The translations under genes were made by a program, and so were the position numbers. Below the pieces are notes generated by a model. It was not told the DNA's origin, made no database searches, and saw only the letters and a list, made by a program, of their open reading frames with translations. Positions 8,678 to 17,433 of a stretch of 64,000 bases of DNA are shown in pieces. The stretch is taken from positions 1-64,000 of the forward strand of contig NZ_BATP01000007.1 of NCBI RefSeq assembly GCF_000739615.1, written 5' to 3'. Source of the DNA: Haloferula sp. BvORR071 (lineage in GTDB: Bacteria; Verrucomicrobiota; Verrucomicrobiia; Verrucomicrobiales; Akkermansiaceae). Every line of letters begins with the position of its first letter. The first letter of the stretch is position 1.

Positions 8678-9955
8678 ATGACGGGAAAACGCGGGCTGAC
8701 GCAGCAACATGTGGCAAGGATTCTCGGAGGCGAGAGCCCGGAGGTGGTGGCAGCGCGACTTGGCCCCAACTTCGACAATCTGCCAGCGGTTCCTGCGGGT
8801 AGCGCCAAGGTGACGGCGCAGCGTGCGGAGGCATTGTGGCAGGAAGCCGGGCTGGATTTAGAGCTACAGGCGATCCTGTTGAATGAAGCCGCAGTCCAGG
8901 AGCTACCAGTCTACCAGGGCAATATTGAGAATGCCATCGGCCTGCTGAAGCTGCCGCTGGGCCTGGCGGGGCCCTTGCGGATCAATGGCACTACGGCGCG
9001 GGGTGACTATCCCATTCCCCTGGCGACCACCGAGGCGGCGCTGGTGGCTAGCTACCATCGCGGATGCCGGCTGCTGACGGAGGCAGGCGGTTGCACCGCG
9101 CTGGTGCTCTTCGAAAGCCTGAGCCGCGCGCCCGCTTTCGTTCTCCGCACGGCGGCAGAGGCCTGCCGTTTCACGATCTGGGCGATGGAGAACTTCGAGG
9201 TTTTCCAAGAGATCGCGAATGCCACGACCTCCCACGGCAAGATGGTGGATGTGGGGGTCACACTGGAGGGCAACCACGTGTATCTGAACTTCGAGTTCAC
9301 CACCGGCGATGCCTCGGGCCAGAACATGGTGACCATCGCCTCGCAGGCGGTCTGCGACTACATTGTCGAACACACGCCGGTGCCATTACAGCGGCACTAT
9401 GTGGAATCGAATCTCTCGGGCGACAAGAAGGCCAGCACCAAGGCCTATACCAGTACCCGCGGCAAGAAGGTGACGGCGGAGGCGCTGATCCCGGCGGAAC
9501 TGGTGAAGAAGCACCTGCACACCACGCCACGGGCGATGGAGCAGTACTGGCAGATGTCGGCGATCGGCGGGGTGCTCAGCGGCACACTCGGCATCCATGG
9601 CCACTTTGCAAACGGACTAACAGCCCTCTACCTCGCCACCGGCCAGGATGCAGCCTGCGTGGCGGAATCCGCAACGGGTGTGACGCGCTTCGAGGTTACG
9701 GAGGAAGGCGATCTTTACTCCACGGTGACCTTGCCGGGAATCATGGTCGGCACGGTCGGCGGGGGGACGCGATTACCCACGCAGAAGGCCTGCCTGGAGC
9801 TGATGGGGCTCGCCGGGGCTGGCAAGGCGCGGGCACTGGCGGAAGTGTGCGCGGGGCTGCTGTTAGCCGGAGAGCTTTCGATCATCGGGGCGCTGAGTGC
9901 GGGGCACTTCGCGCGGGCGCACCGCAAGCTGGCGCGGGGGAAGAAGAATGAATGA
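8678..9955 (+). CDS. Hydroxymethylglutaryl-CoA reductase, class I type
   Basis: It reduces HMG-CoA to mevalonate with NADPH. The 425-aa soluble protein has no membrane domain. HMGR signatures are present in order: ENAIGLLKLPLGLAGPL (84-100), the catalytic Glu119 in ATTEAALVAS, the NADP-binding TGDASGQNM (209-217), catalytic Lys250 in SGDKKAS, Asp324 in TGQDAACV, VGTVGGGTRLPTQ (357-369), and His410 in SAGHFARAH. The spacing fits the class I (archaeal/eukaryotic-like) form. No other mevalonate-pathway gene is in the window. The glycosidase gene starts inside its 3' end (8-base overlap). It heads the eight-gene lipid-like cluster. Confidence 0.93.
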   Translation: MTGKRGLTQQHVARILGGESPEVVAARLGPNFDNLPAVPAGSAKVTAQRAEALWQEAGLDLELQAILLNEAAVQELPVYQGNIENAIGLLKLPLGLAGPLRINGTTARGDYPIPLATTEAALVASYHRGCRLLTEAGGCTALVLFESLSRAPAFVLRTAAEACRFTIWAMENFEVFQEIANATTSHGKMVDVGVTLEGNHVYLNFEFTTGDASGQNMVTIASQAVCDYIVEHTPVPLQRHYVESNLSGDKKASTKAYTSTRGKKVTAEALIPAELVKKHLHTTPRAMEQYWQMSAIGGVLSGTLGIHGHFANGLTALYLATGQDAACVAESATGVTRFEVTEEGDLYSTVTLPGIMVGTVGGGTRLPTQKACLELMGLAGAGKARALAEVCAGLLLAGELSIIGALSAGHFARAHRKLARGKKNE

Positions 9956-11168
9956 TCCCTGTGGTATGGCCCGACTTCTCCCGGTTCTCGCCTGTGCGGC
10001 GATTCTAACAAACGCCTCTGCGTCTGTAGAGGTCGCCACGATCAGCAGCTTCGGCCAAGCGGTGAAATGGCTGGAGGTGGCGGCTCCAGTGCTCGTCCGT
10101 GCCAGCACACGGGAGATGAGTAGTGGGGCGACGGCTTTCCCGCCTCAGGCAGGCCCCGGCTATGAGGCATTCTGGCTGCGCGACTACTCCTATGTGCTGG
10201 AAGGCTGTAGTAACTCGCTCTCCGACACCGAAGTGCGCCGGGCCTGCACGCTCTTCCTCGATGCGCTCGATCCCAAGGGCGCTGGTGTGGATTGCATTAA
10301 ATTCGATGGCACCAGGATCTATCAGCCCGGCTACGGCAGCATGGGCAAGAACCCGGTGGCGGATGGCTCCCTCTTCACTATCGAGGTAGCATGGCAGACG
10401 CATCAGCGGCTGCGGGACAAGGACTACCTTGCCGGCATCATCGGGAAGCTCCTGCTCGCGCACCAGGGCGTGCCACGAAACCCTAGCACCGGCTTGGTCC
10501 ACATCACCAGCGAGGGCTGGGATCGTTGTCCTTATGGCTTCACGGATTCCGTACGCAAGCAGGGCGACGAGCTGTTTTGCTCGCTGCTATTGATCGAGGC
10601 GGATCGGCATCTTGCGACGATGCTTCGCGAACTTGGGCGGAGCGATGAAGCTGCAAAGTTCGAGGACGAGGCAAGCGCCCTAACAAAGACGGTGCAGGCT
10701 ATCTTCTGGGACGGCGAAGCGGGATTGTTCCTCGCAGCTACCGGCCAAGGCCGCCAGCCGGACCTGTGGGGCTCGGCCTTTGCGGTGTATGCCGGCATTG
10801 CCTCACCAGAGCAGGCCATCGCCATCGCCCGTTATTTCCAGCAACATCATGCGGAAATCGTGCAGAAGGGGCAGATGCGACACCTGCCGAAAGGCATGTA
10901 TTGGGATGCCGCCTGCGAGCGCGACACCTATCAGAACGGCGGCTACTGGGCCACGCCCACGGGTTGGCTGATCTACACGCTCGATCTCGTCGATCCCAAG
11001 CTCGCCGAGCAAACGCTAGTGGACCTGGTCCGCGACTTCCAGGAGCGCGGGGTGAACGAATGGATCTTCGGAGAGGGCGTCCACACCCGGAACTACCTCT
11101 CCAGCGCCACCCTGCCATTGGCGGGGGCGAAGAAGATGCTGGAGCGCCGGGCCAAGGCCAACAAGTGA
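9948..11168 (+). CDS. Secreted six-hairpin glycosidase-like protein
   Basis: A 406-aa protein with an N-terminal signal-like segment (MARLLPVLACAAILTNASAS after a second ATG at 9966; the first ATG is 9948). The rest has the repeated helical-hairpin look of (alpha/alpha)6 glycosidases such as GH15/GH63 or amylo-1,6-glucosidases. Examples are the segment YEAFWLRDYSYVLEGC with its Arg-Asp pair, DGSLFTIEVAW, and NEWIFGEGVHTRNYL with a possible catalytic Glu. It overlaps the HMGR stop by 8 bases, so it is translated with it. The substrate cannot be read from sequence, and its place in a lipid-type cluster is unexplained. Confidence 0.65.
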   Translation: MNDPCGMARLLPVLACAAILTNASASVEVATISSFGQAVKWLEVAAPVLVRASTREMSSGATAFPPQAGPGYEAFWLRDYSYVLEGCSNSLSDTEVRRACTLFLDALDPKGAGVDCIKFDGTRIYQPGYGSMGKNPVADGSLFTIEVAWQTHQRLRDKDYLAGIIGKLLLAHQGVPRNPSTGLVHITSEGWDRCPYGFTDSVRKQGDELFCSLLLIEADRHLATMLRELGRSDEAAKFEDEASALTKTVQAIFWDGEAGLFLAATGQGRQPDLWGSAFAVYAGIASPEQAIAIARYFQQHHAEIVQKGQMRHLPKGMYWDAACERDTYQNGGYWATPTGWLIYTLDLVDPKLAEQTLVDLVRDFQERGVNEWIFGEGVHTRNYLSSATLPLAGAKKMLERRAKANK

Positions 11169-11252
11169 GCGACTGCACCTTTCGGCCCACCCGGAAAGCA
11201 GCCCCTGCCTTGCCAGCGGACAAATCCACCCGCTAGACTGCGGACAAGGTCA

Positions 11253-12182
11253 ATGGGGACGCCAAACGAAACTCCACCTCCAAGTTTCTCGGGGAAATGG
11301 TGGACCTATCAGAAGGAGCGTTTCCCGCTCCTAGCGCACGGGCCGCTGATCGCGGCATTCAGTGCCTGCGCGGTCTCCTACTCCTCCCTGCTGCGCCAAG
11401 CGCCGGTGCCGGGATGGGAGATGTATTTCACTGCCTTCGTGGTCTGTCTGCTGATGTTTTTGCAGCTTCGGATTGCGGATGAATTCAAGGACTTCGAGGA
11501 TGACTCCCGCTGGCGCCCCTACCGTGCGGTGCCGCGGGGTCTGGTTAAGTTGTCTGAGTTGCGTGTGGTGTTCATTCTCGCCGCGGCGATCCAACTCGGG
11601 CTGGTGCTGTGGCTGGACCTGCGGCTGCTGTGGGTGCTGGGGATTGCCTGGACCTATCTGGCGCTGATGAGCGTGGAGTTCTTCTGCCGGGAATGGCTGA
11701 AGGCACGGCCGGTGGTCTATCTGGTGAGCCACATGGGCATCATGCCGCTGGTGGATTTCTTCGGCACCGCCTGCGAGTGGCTGCCGCGCGCAGGCAAGGC
11801 GCCGGCGGGGCTGGGCTGGTTCCTCGCGGCGAGCTTCTGCAACGGGATCGTGATTGAGCTGGGCCGCAAGCTGCGCCAGCCTGCCGATGAGGAGGAGGGC
11901 GTGGAGACTTACAGCGCGCTATGGGGTGTGCAAGGCGGGGCGACCGTGTGGGTGTTCATGTTGTTCTGGACCTGGTACTGCGCGCTCAAGGCATCCCAGG
12001 CGATCGGTTTTGCATTCCCGGTTTCTTGCGGGCTCGGCGCGGTCTTGTTAGTCGCTATGGCAGCGGTCTTTGGCTACGCTCATCGCGGGATGTCCGGGAA
12101 GAAGATCGAAGCGGTCTCCGCCGTATGGACGCTAGCCCTCTACCTGCTCCTCGGCTTGGTGCCGCTAGTCCTGAGACGCTGA
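11253..12182 (+). CDS. UbiA-family prenyltransferase-like membrane protein
   Basis: A 309-aa integral membrane protein with about eight or nine hydrophobic segments. The first UbiA Asp-rich motif appears in a variant form at residues 73-84 (RIADEFKDFEDD), followed by PYRAVPRG (89-96), as in UbiA enzymes that transfer a prenyl chain from a prenyl diphosphate to an acceptor. A second conserved polar block lies near VIELGRKLRQPADEEEG (about 206-222). It lies 84 bases after the glycosidase and 7 bases before the dikinase-like gene. Acceptor and chain length are unknown. Confidence 0.7.
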   Translation: MGTPNETPPPSFSGKWWTYQKERFPLLAHGPLIAAFSACAVSYSSLLRQAPVPGWEMYFTAFVVCLLMFLQLRIADEFKDFEDDSRWRPYRAVPRGLVKLSELRVVFILAAAIQLGLVLWLDLRLLWVLGIAWTYLALMSVEFFCREWLKARPVVYLVSHMGIMPLVDFFGTACEWLPRAGKAPAGLGWFLAASFCNGIVIELGRKLRQPADEEEGVETYSALWGVQGGATVWVFMLFWTWYCALKASQAIGFAFPVSCGLGAVLLVAMAAVFGYAHRGMSGKKIEAVSAVWTLALYLLLGLVPLVLRR

Positions 12183-12189
12183 ACCGATC

Positions 12190-14622
12190 ATGAGCTTTCT
12201 CTTCCCCGGAACCCCCAGTTCACGCCTCGGCGGCAAGGGCGCAGCCCTCGCCAAACTGGGCGAGGCGGGCTTCGACGTGCCGGCGTGGTTCGCGGTGCCT
12301 CCAGAGGCGCAGTGGAGCGAGGGTGAACTGGCGGCTTGCCTAACAGACCTTGGCGCGGGTCCCTTCGCGGTGCGCTCCTCCGCCACGATGGAGGATGGTG
12401 CAGGGCATTCCTTCGCGGGGCAGTTCGAGACCTTCCTGGAAGTTCCCGCGGCTGAAGTTGCGGAGCGGATCGCGGCCGTGCGGGACTCGGCACGGCGGGA
12501 GGCGGTGCTCACCTATTGCCGCGAGCGCGGGCTGCCGCTGCCGGAGCCGCCGACCGTGCTGGTGCAGCGGATGATCCTGCCGCGTTATGCGGGCGTAGCT
12601 TTCTCGGCGGATCCGGTCAGCGGCAGGCGCTCGCTCGCGGTGGTGTCCGCGGTTGCGGGAACCGGTGAGAAGTTGGTATCGGGCGAGGTGGATGGTGAGA
12701 CTTGGCGCATCAGTAGCGAGTCCAGCGAGATGCCGGAAAATGCTCTGCTAAAGGAAGCTGAGGCCCGAGAGCTTGCTAAACTTGCCCGCGATTGCGCGGC
12801 TTACTTTGGACGGCCACAGGATATCGAGTGGGCGATCGACGAAGCAGGCAAGCTCTGGCTGCTGCAATCGCGGCCGATCACGACCTTGGCCGGCGTGCCG
12901 GACCCCGACGATACATTGCGGGTCTGGGACAACAGCAACATCGCGGAGAGCTACGGCGGTGTGACCACTCCCCTCACCTTCTCCTTCGCCCGGCGGATCT
13001 ACGAGTCAGTCTACCGCGAGTTTTGCCGCCTGATGTCGGTGCCGGCGGAGCGGATCACGCGCGCGGACGATGTCTTTCCGCAGATGCTGGGGCTGATCCG
13101 GGGGAGGACCTACTACAACCTTGCGAGTTGGTACCGGGTGCTGGCGCTGCTGCCCGGCTTCCAGCTCAACCGCTCCTTCATGGAGCAGATGATGGGCGTG
13201 AAGGAACCGCTGCCCGAGCCGCTGGTGCAGAAGATCATCGCAGAATCGAGCGTCAGCCGCGGCGCGGACATGCGGGCCTTGGTCGGCACCTGCATTGGAT
13301 TGATCCGGCAGTTGCGGGGACTGAAGAAGCAGGTGGCGGAGTTCCAGGCGCGGCTGGATACCGCGCTCGCACCGCCCCCGGTGCCGCTGGAATCCATGAG
13401 CGGGGAGGACCTGGTAATTCACTACCGCGACCTCGAGCGCCAGCTGCTCAAGCGCTGGGACGCGCCGCTGGTGAATGACTTCTTCGCGATGATCTACTAC
13501 GGCCTGCTCCGTGGCCTGTGCGGCAAATGGGCCGGCGATCAGGATGGCACGCTGCAGAATGAGTTACTCGCTCACACTGGCGGGATCATCAGTGCGGAGC
13601 CACCGCGCCGGATCATCCGCATGGCCAAGCTGGCCGCGGAGCTTCCCGGCCTGCCCGAGCTGCTGGTGAATCCGGATACACCAGCGCAGGAGAAGCTCGC
13701 CGCGGTCAAACGCCACGGCTCGCTGAGCGCGGAGTTCCAGCGATATCTGGATGACTTCGGCGACCGCTGCCTGGAGGAACTGAAGCTCGAAAGCCCAACC
13801 GTCCGCGACGACGCCTCGACCCTGCTATCTTCCATCGGCGCGCTGGCGATGCGCGGGAACCTGCCGGAGGAGGTCGCGACATCGCAGGCTGAGGCGCCTT
13901 CGCTGGGCAATCCCCTGAAGCAGATCGTCTTCGGCCATGTGCTCAAGCATGCGCGGGAGAAGGTCCGCTGCCGCGAGAACCTGCGCTTTGAGCGCACGCG
14001 GCTGTTCGGGCGGGTGCGGGCGATCTTGCGCGAGCTGGGCAAACGCTTGCATGCCGACGACCGCCTGGCGGCTCCCGAGGATATCTTCTATCTGGAACTC
14101 GACGAAGTGCTCGCGGCATGGGAGGCGACCGGCACCATCGTGGACTTCGCCGCACTGGCCCAACAGCGCCGCATCGAGTTCGATAGCTTCCGGAACGAAG
14201 CGGCACCGCCGGATCGCTTCGAGACCCACGGCCCGGTGCATCGCTATTCGGCATTCGAAGCCAGCCGCAAGGAGGAACCAGTGGTCGCGGGCGAGCACAT
14301 CAAGGGCATCGGTGCCTGCCCCGGCAAGGTGAAGGGCCGCGTGCGCGTCGTGCTCGATCCCCGCGGCGCACGCTTGGAGCCCGGCGAGATCCTCGTGGCT
14401 CAGCAGACCGACCCTGGCTGGGTCGTGCTGTTCCCGGCGGCCTCAGGTCTACTGGTGGAACGCGGCAGCCTCCTATCCCACTCCGCCATCGTCTCCCGCG
14501 AACTTCGCCTCCCCTGCATCGTCTCCCTCTCTCGCATCACCACCATCCTCAAGACCGGTGACCTCGTCGAAATGGACGGCAGCACCGGCGAAGTGCGAAT
14601 CCTAACAGAGGAGGAAGCATGA
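12190..14622 (+). CDS. PEP synthase / pyruvate phosphate dikinase-like phosphotransferase without a PEP-binding barrel
   Basis: This 810-aa enzyme begins with a PPDK ATP-grasp domain: LGGKGAALAKL (13-23), VRSSATMEDG (61-70) with GHSFAGQFET, and DIEWAIDEAGKLWLLQSRPI near 216-235. It ends with a swivelling phosphohistidine domain whose catalytic His764 lies in GSLLSHSAIVSREL. Between them is a long helical region (about 240-690). True PEP synthases continue into a C-terminal TIM barrel that binds pyruvate/PEP; here the protein stops about 46 residues after the His. That ATP / substrate / His order is the one known for rifampin phosphotransferase, so it probably phosphorylates a small molecule or lipid precursor bound by the middle domain. 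Confidence 0.8.
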   Translation: MSFLFPGTPSSRLGGKGAALAKLGEAGFDVPAWFAVPPEAQWSEGELAACLTDLGAGPFAVRSSATMEDGAGHSFAGQFETFLEVPAAEVAERIAAVRDSARREAVLTYCRERGLPLPEPPTVLVQRMILPRYAGVAFSADPVSGRRSLAVVSAVAGTGEKLVSGEVDGETWRISSESSEMPENALLKEAEARELAKLARDCAAYFGRPQDIEWAIDEAGKLWLLQSRPITTLAGVPDPDDTLRVWDNSNIAESYGGVTTPLTFSFARRIYESVYREFCRLMSVPAERITRADDVFPQMLGLIRGRTYYNLASWYRVLALLPGFQLNRSFMEQMMGVKEPLPEPLVQKIIAESSVSRGADMRALVGTCIGLIRQLRGLKKQVAEFQARLDTALAPPPVPLESMSGEDLVIHYRDLERQLLKRWDAPLVNDFFAMIYYGLLRGLCGKWAGDQDGTLQNELLAHTGGIISAEPPRRIIRMAKLAAELPGLPELLVNPDTPAQEKLAAVKRHGSLSAEFQRYLDDFGDRCLEELKLESPTVRDDASTLLSSIGALAMRGNLPEEVATSQAEAPSLGNPLKQIVFGHVLKHAREKVRCRENLRFERTRLFGRVRAILRELGKRLHADDRLAAPEDIFYLELDEVLAAWEATGTIVDFAALAQQRRIEFDSFRNEAAPPDRFETHGPVHRYSAFEASRKEEPVVAGEHIKGIGACPGKVKGRVRVVLDPRGARLEPGEILVAQQTDPGWVVLFPAASGLLVERGSLLSHSAIVSRELRLPCIVSLSRITTILKTGDLVEMDGSTGEVRILTEEEA

Positions 14623-15001
14623 CGACCACCTGCCGTGCTCCCTTCAAAGTCGACCTAGGGAATGCCCGCTCAAAAGCCCCAAAGGGGCGGCCGGGAGATA
14701 GCCGAGGGCAAGCGATAGCGCAGCCCTGGGTTTTGCCCGAAGCTATATTGCCCCCTGAATTGGGGGCCGGGAGTGTGGTGACTCCAGACCGTTTTCCCAT
14801 CGGCGACCTCGCTGCTCCCCTACAGGGAGCCAATCTTGTTAGGCACCGTGCCCAGGGTTGCGCGCGCTATCGCTTGCTTACCCGGGGCTATCTCCCTGCC
14901 GCCCCGTTGGGGCTCTTGAACAAGCGGCCTCTGTCCTCGATGCCATCTCGTGGAGGCTCATCGGAAAAGGACGGCTTATCCCACCGCACCTCACATCGCC
15001 C
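14623..15001. repeat. Intergenic hairpin array with an inverted REP-like pair
   Basis: This 379-base gap holds no convincing gene. It contains two inverted, imperfect copies of a roughly 56-64-base element: 14675-14730 on the plus strand and 14851-14914 on the minus strand. The copies share AGCCCCAA/CGGGGCGGC, GGGAGATAGCC and AAGCGATAGCG. Small hairpins lie inside and between them, including CCCCCTGAATTGGGGG, GGAGTGTGGTGACTCC and GCTCCCCTACAGGGAGC. The arrangement is like a pair of REP sequences. It splits the lipid-type cluster into two runs of genes, and the hairpins may attenuate or terminate transcription. No U-run typical of a terminator follows. Confidence 0.6.
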
Positions 15002-16108
15002 ATGAGCAAATCCGAGATCCAGCACCGCGCCGACTTCTCGAAGGTCCGCTATGCCCAATGCTGGGAGGACTCGCTCCTGCTGGTCCAAGCCCTTCAGCCC
15101 GCGGGCCGGCACTGCCTGAGCATCGGCTCGGCTGGTGACAATAGCTTCTCCTTGCTTGCGGCTGGCGCGGCCTCGGTTACGGCGGTGGAAATGAACCCTG
15201 CCCAAGTCGCCTGCATCGAATTGCGCAAGGCGGCGTACTTGAGGCTCGACCATGCTACCTTCCTGGAGCTCCACGGCTCGCGTCCCTCAAGCCGCCGCCC
15301 GACCCTCTACGCCGAGTGCCGGGCCATCATGCCCGAAGAAGCCCGCACCTTCTGGGATGCAAATCCGGAAGACGTCGCCAGCGGCATCGGTGGCTGCGGG
15401 AAGTTCGAGAACTACTTCCGCCTTTTCCGCAGCCGGGTGCTGCCACTGGCACATCCGCGGAAGCGCGTGCTCTCCTTGTTAGAGCCCCGGTCCCACGACG
15501 AGCGCCGCCGTTTCTACGACAAGGTCTGGAACAACCGCCGCTGGCGCGCGATCTTCCAAGTCTTCTTCTCCCGCGCGTTGATGGGTGCCTTGGGCCGGGA
15601 TCCGGAGTTCTTCAAGTACGTCGAGGGCTCCGTGGCCGAGCGAATCCTCAGCCGCACCGAGCACGCCTTGGCGGCGCTGGATCCTTCCGCGAATCCTTAT
15701 CTCCACTGGATCCTCACCGGCACCCACGGCGAGACGCTGCCCCACGCCCTGGAAGAGGCGAACTTCGAGCCGATCCGCAAGGGTCTGCAGGAAGGCCGCT
15801 TCCGTGTGATTGGTTCTCCCATCGAGGCCTTGTTAGAAGCCGAGCCGGACAAACGCTTCGACGCCTATAACCTGAGCGACATCTTCGAATACATGAGCGA
15901 GGAAAACACCGAGGCCCTGCTGCGTCGCCTAGTCGCGGCCTCGAATCCCGGTGCCCGGCTCGCATATTGGAACATGCTCGCACCGCGCTCGCGCCCGGAA
16001 TCCATGGCGAAGCTGCTGCAACCGCGAGCCAGCGAGGCCGCCAGCTTGTTTCATGAGGATCGGGCCTTCTTCTACAGCCGATTCGTCGTGGAGGAGGTAC
16101 TGAGGTGA
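15002..16108 (+). CDS. DUF3419 / BtaA-like S-adenosylmethionine 3-amino-3-carboxypropyltransferase
   Basis: A 368-aa protein of the BtaA type. BtaA transfers the aminocarboxypropyl group of S-adenosylmethionine to diacylglycerol, the first step of betaine-lipid synthesis. Family features are YAQCWED at 17-23, the SAM-binding loop SIGSAGDNSFSLLAAG (40-55), AVEMNPAQ (61-68), and the late NLSDIFEYMSEENTEALLRR block. The ATG at 15002 was chosen because the motifs begin directly after it; the open frame further upstream runs through the repeat region. Its stop overlaps the next gene's start as GTGA. No BtaB methyltransferase is present, so the product may not be a classical betaine lipid. Confidence 0.75.
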   Translation: MSKSEIQHRADFSKVRYAQCWEDSLLLVQALQPAGRHCLSIGSAGDNSFSLLAAGAASVTAVEMNPAQVACIELRKAAYLRLDHATFLELHGSRPSSRRPTLYAECRAIMPEEARTFWDANPEDVASGIGGCGKFENYFRLFRSRVLPLAHPRKRVLSLLEPRSHDERRRFYDKVWNNRRWRAIFQVFFSRALMGALGRDPEFFKYVEGSVAERILSRTEHALAALDPSANPYLHWILTGTHGETLPHALEEANFEPIRKGLQEGRFRVIGSPIEALLEAEPDKRFDAYNLSDIFEYMSEENTEALLRRLVAASNPGARLAYWNMLAPRSRPESMAKLLQPRASEAASLFHEDRAFFYSRFVVEEVLR

Positions 16109-17433
16109 GCGGGCATGAATGGCTGGCTGTCCTTGGTGTGCTGGCCGCCTTACTGGCAGGCCTGCCCCTGATCCGCAAATTGTGCAGTGCCGGCGGCAGC
16201 TCCTCTGAAGTGGCGCGCAAGTCGGTACACGTCGCGATGGGTTTGGCCTGCGCGGCCTTCCCTTGGATCTTCGACAGGCCGCTGCCGGTGTGGGTCCTGG
16301 CTGGTCTCGCCACCCTGCCACTGCTGCTCTTGCGCTGTGTGCCGGCCCTGCGCAAGGGCGTCGGCTCTGCCCTGCATGGGGTGGAGCGCTTCTCCTATGG
16401 CGAGATCCTATTCGCTCCCGCGGTCGCCGCGGTCTTCGCTCTCTCGAAGGGCGATCCCCTGCTCCATGCCATTCCGGTCGGCATTCTAACCGTGGCGGAT
16501 GCCGCGGGCGCGATTGCCGGAACGCGCTGGGGTCATCGCTTCTACGTCTGTGGCACGGGCCGCAAGAGTGCGGAAGGTTCCGCCGCCTTCCTGGTGGTAG
16601 CTTTCCTTTGCACCTTCCTGCCGCTCTTCTACAGCGGCCGCGTGGATGCCATCCACGCGATGGCCATCGCGCTCACGCTGGCCATCGTCTCCATGATGGC
16701 CGAGGGCATCTCGGACCGCGGCTTCGACAACCTCGTGATCCCGGTGGGCTGCCATCTCCTGCTCGCGCGCTTCCTGGCGAGCAGCATGCTGCAGATGGAG
16801 ATTCGCTTCGGGGCTGCGGTGCTTCTGTTAGGCTTGGTGGCGTGGAGTTCCCGCTGGAGCACGCTCAGTGGCAGTGCCTTGATCGGCGGCGCTCTGCTCG
16901 GCTATGGCTGTGCGATTCTGGGCGACCCACGCTTTCTCCTGCCGCTGCTGGCCATCTTCATCTGCCACCTCGTCACCACCGGGCGTCATCGCCTCGGCGG
17001 GACCTTCGACCATCGGCTGGATGCCGTGATCTCGCATGCCATCGGCTCGCTGCCGTGGTGTCTCGCGGTGGATCGCGGCTTCCTCGATTCGCGGGTAGCC
17101 CTGACCGGGCTGTCCTTCGCGATGGCGATTCATCTCACGATGACCACACTCGCCACCCGCCGCTACCTCCACCCCGGCAGAGCCGCGCTGTTGTATTCCG
17201 TGGTGAAGGGCTGGGGTGTCGCTGGTCTCGCCGGGCTGCTCTGGCTGTGGAAGGACAACCAAGCGCTGGCGTGGCCAGCCACCATCGCGCTGGTCCTGAC
17301 ACCCGCCGTGGCCTTACTCTCGGATGCCTTGGAATCCCGTCTCTCCGCTTCCGTGGTGTGGACCCTGCGCGGAACCTTGGCCCTGCTCTGCTCCACTCCC
17401 GCCCTGCTCATGCTGAAGCAACTCGCGCCATGA
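16105..17433 (+). CDS. Fused prenol kinase-like (VTE5/dolichol kinase) and DUF92 membrane protein
   Basis: A 442-aa polytopic membrane protein with two halves. Residues 30-220 look like the CTP-dependent dolichol/phytol kinase family: RKSVH at 39-43, ADAAGAIAGTRWG at 131-143, and RKSAEGS at 153-159. Residues about 235-430 resemble DUF92 (the plant VTE6 phytyl-phosphate kinase family), with the Gly-rich stretch GSALIGGALLGYG. Together these activities would turn a free prenol into its diphosphate, the substrate of a UbiA prenyltransferase such as the one upstream. The start is GTG at 16105, overlapping the preceding stop (GTGA). Its stop overlaps the GNAT gene (ATGA). The DUF92 assignment is the less certain half. 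Confidence 0.65.
   Translation: MSGHEWLAVLGVLAALLAGLPLIRKLCSAGGSSSEVARKSVHVAMGLACAAFPWIFDRPLPVWVLAGLATLPLLLLRCVPALRKGVGSALHGVERFSYGEILFAPAVAAVFALSKGDPLLHAIPVGILTVADAAGAIAGTRWGHRFYVCGTGRKSAEGSAAFLVVAFLCTFLPLFYSGRVDAIHAMAIALTLAIVSMMAEGISDRGFDNLVIPVGCHLLLARFLASSMLQMEIRFGAAVLLLGLVAWSSRWSTLSGSALIGGALLGYGCAILGDPRFLLPLLAIFICHLVTTGRHRLGGTFDHRLDAVISHAIGSLPWCLAVDRGFLDSRVALTGLSFAMAIHLTMTTLATRRYLHPGRAALLYSVVKGWGVAGLAGLLWLWKDNQALAWPATIALVLTPAVALLSDALESRLSASVVWTLRGTLALLCSTPALLMLKQLAP

Noticed and set aside
14858-15001. Upstream extension of the BtaA-like gene through the repeat region
   Set aside because: The extra 48 codons come from a palindromic repeat that also occurs inverted nearby, and the family motifs begin right after the ATG at 15002.
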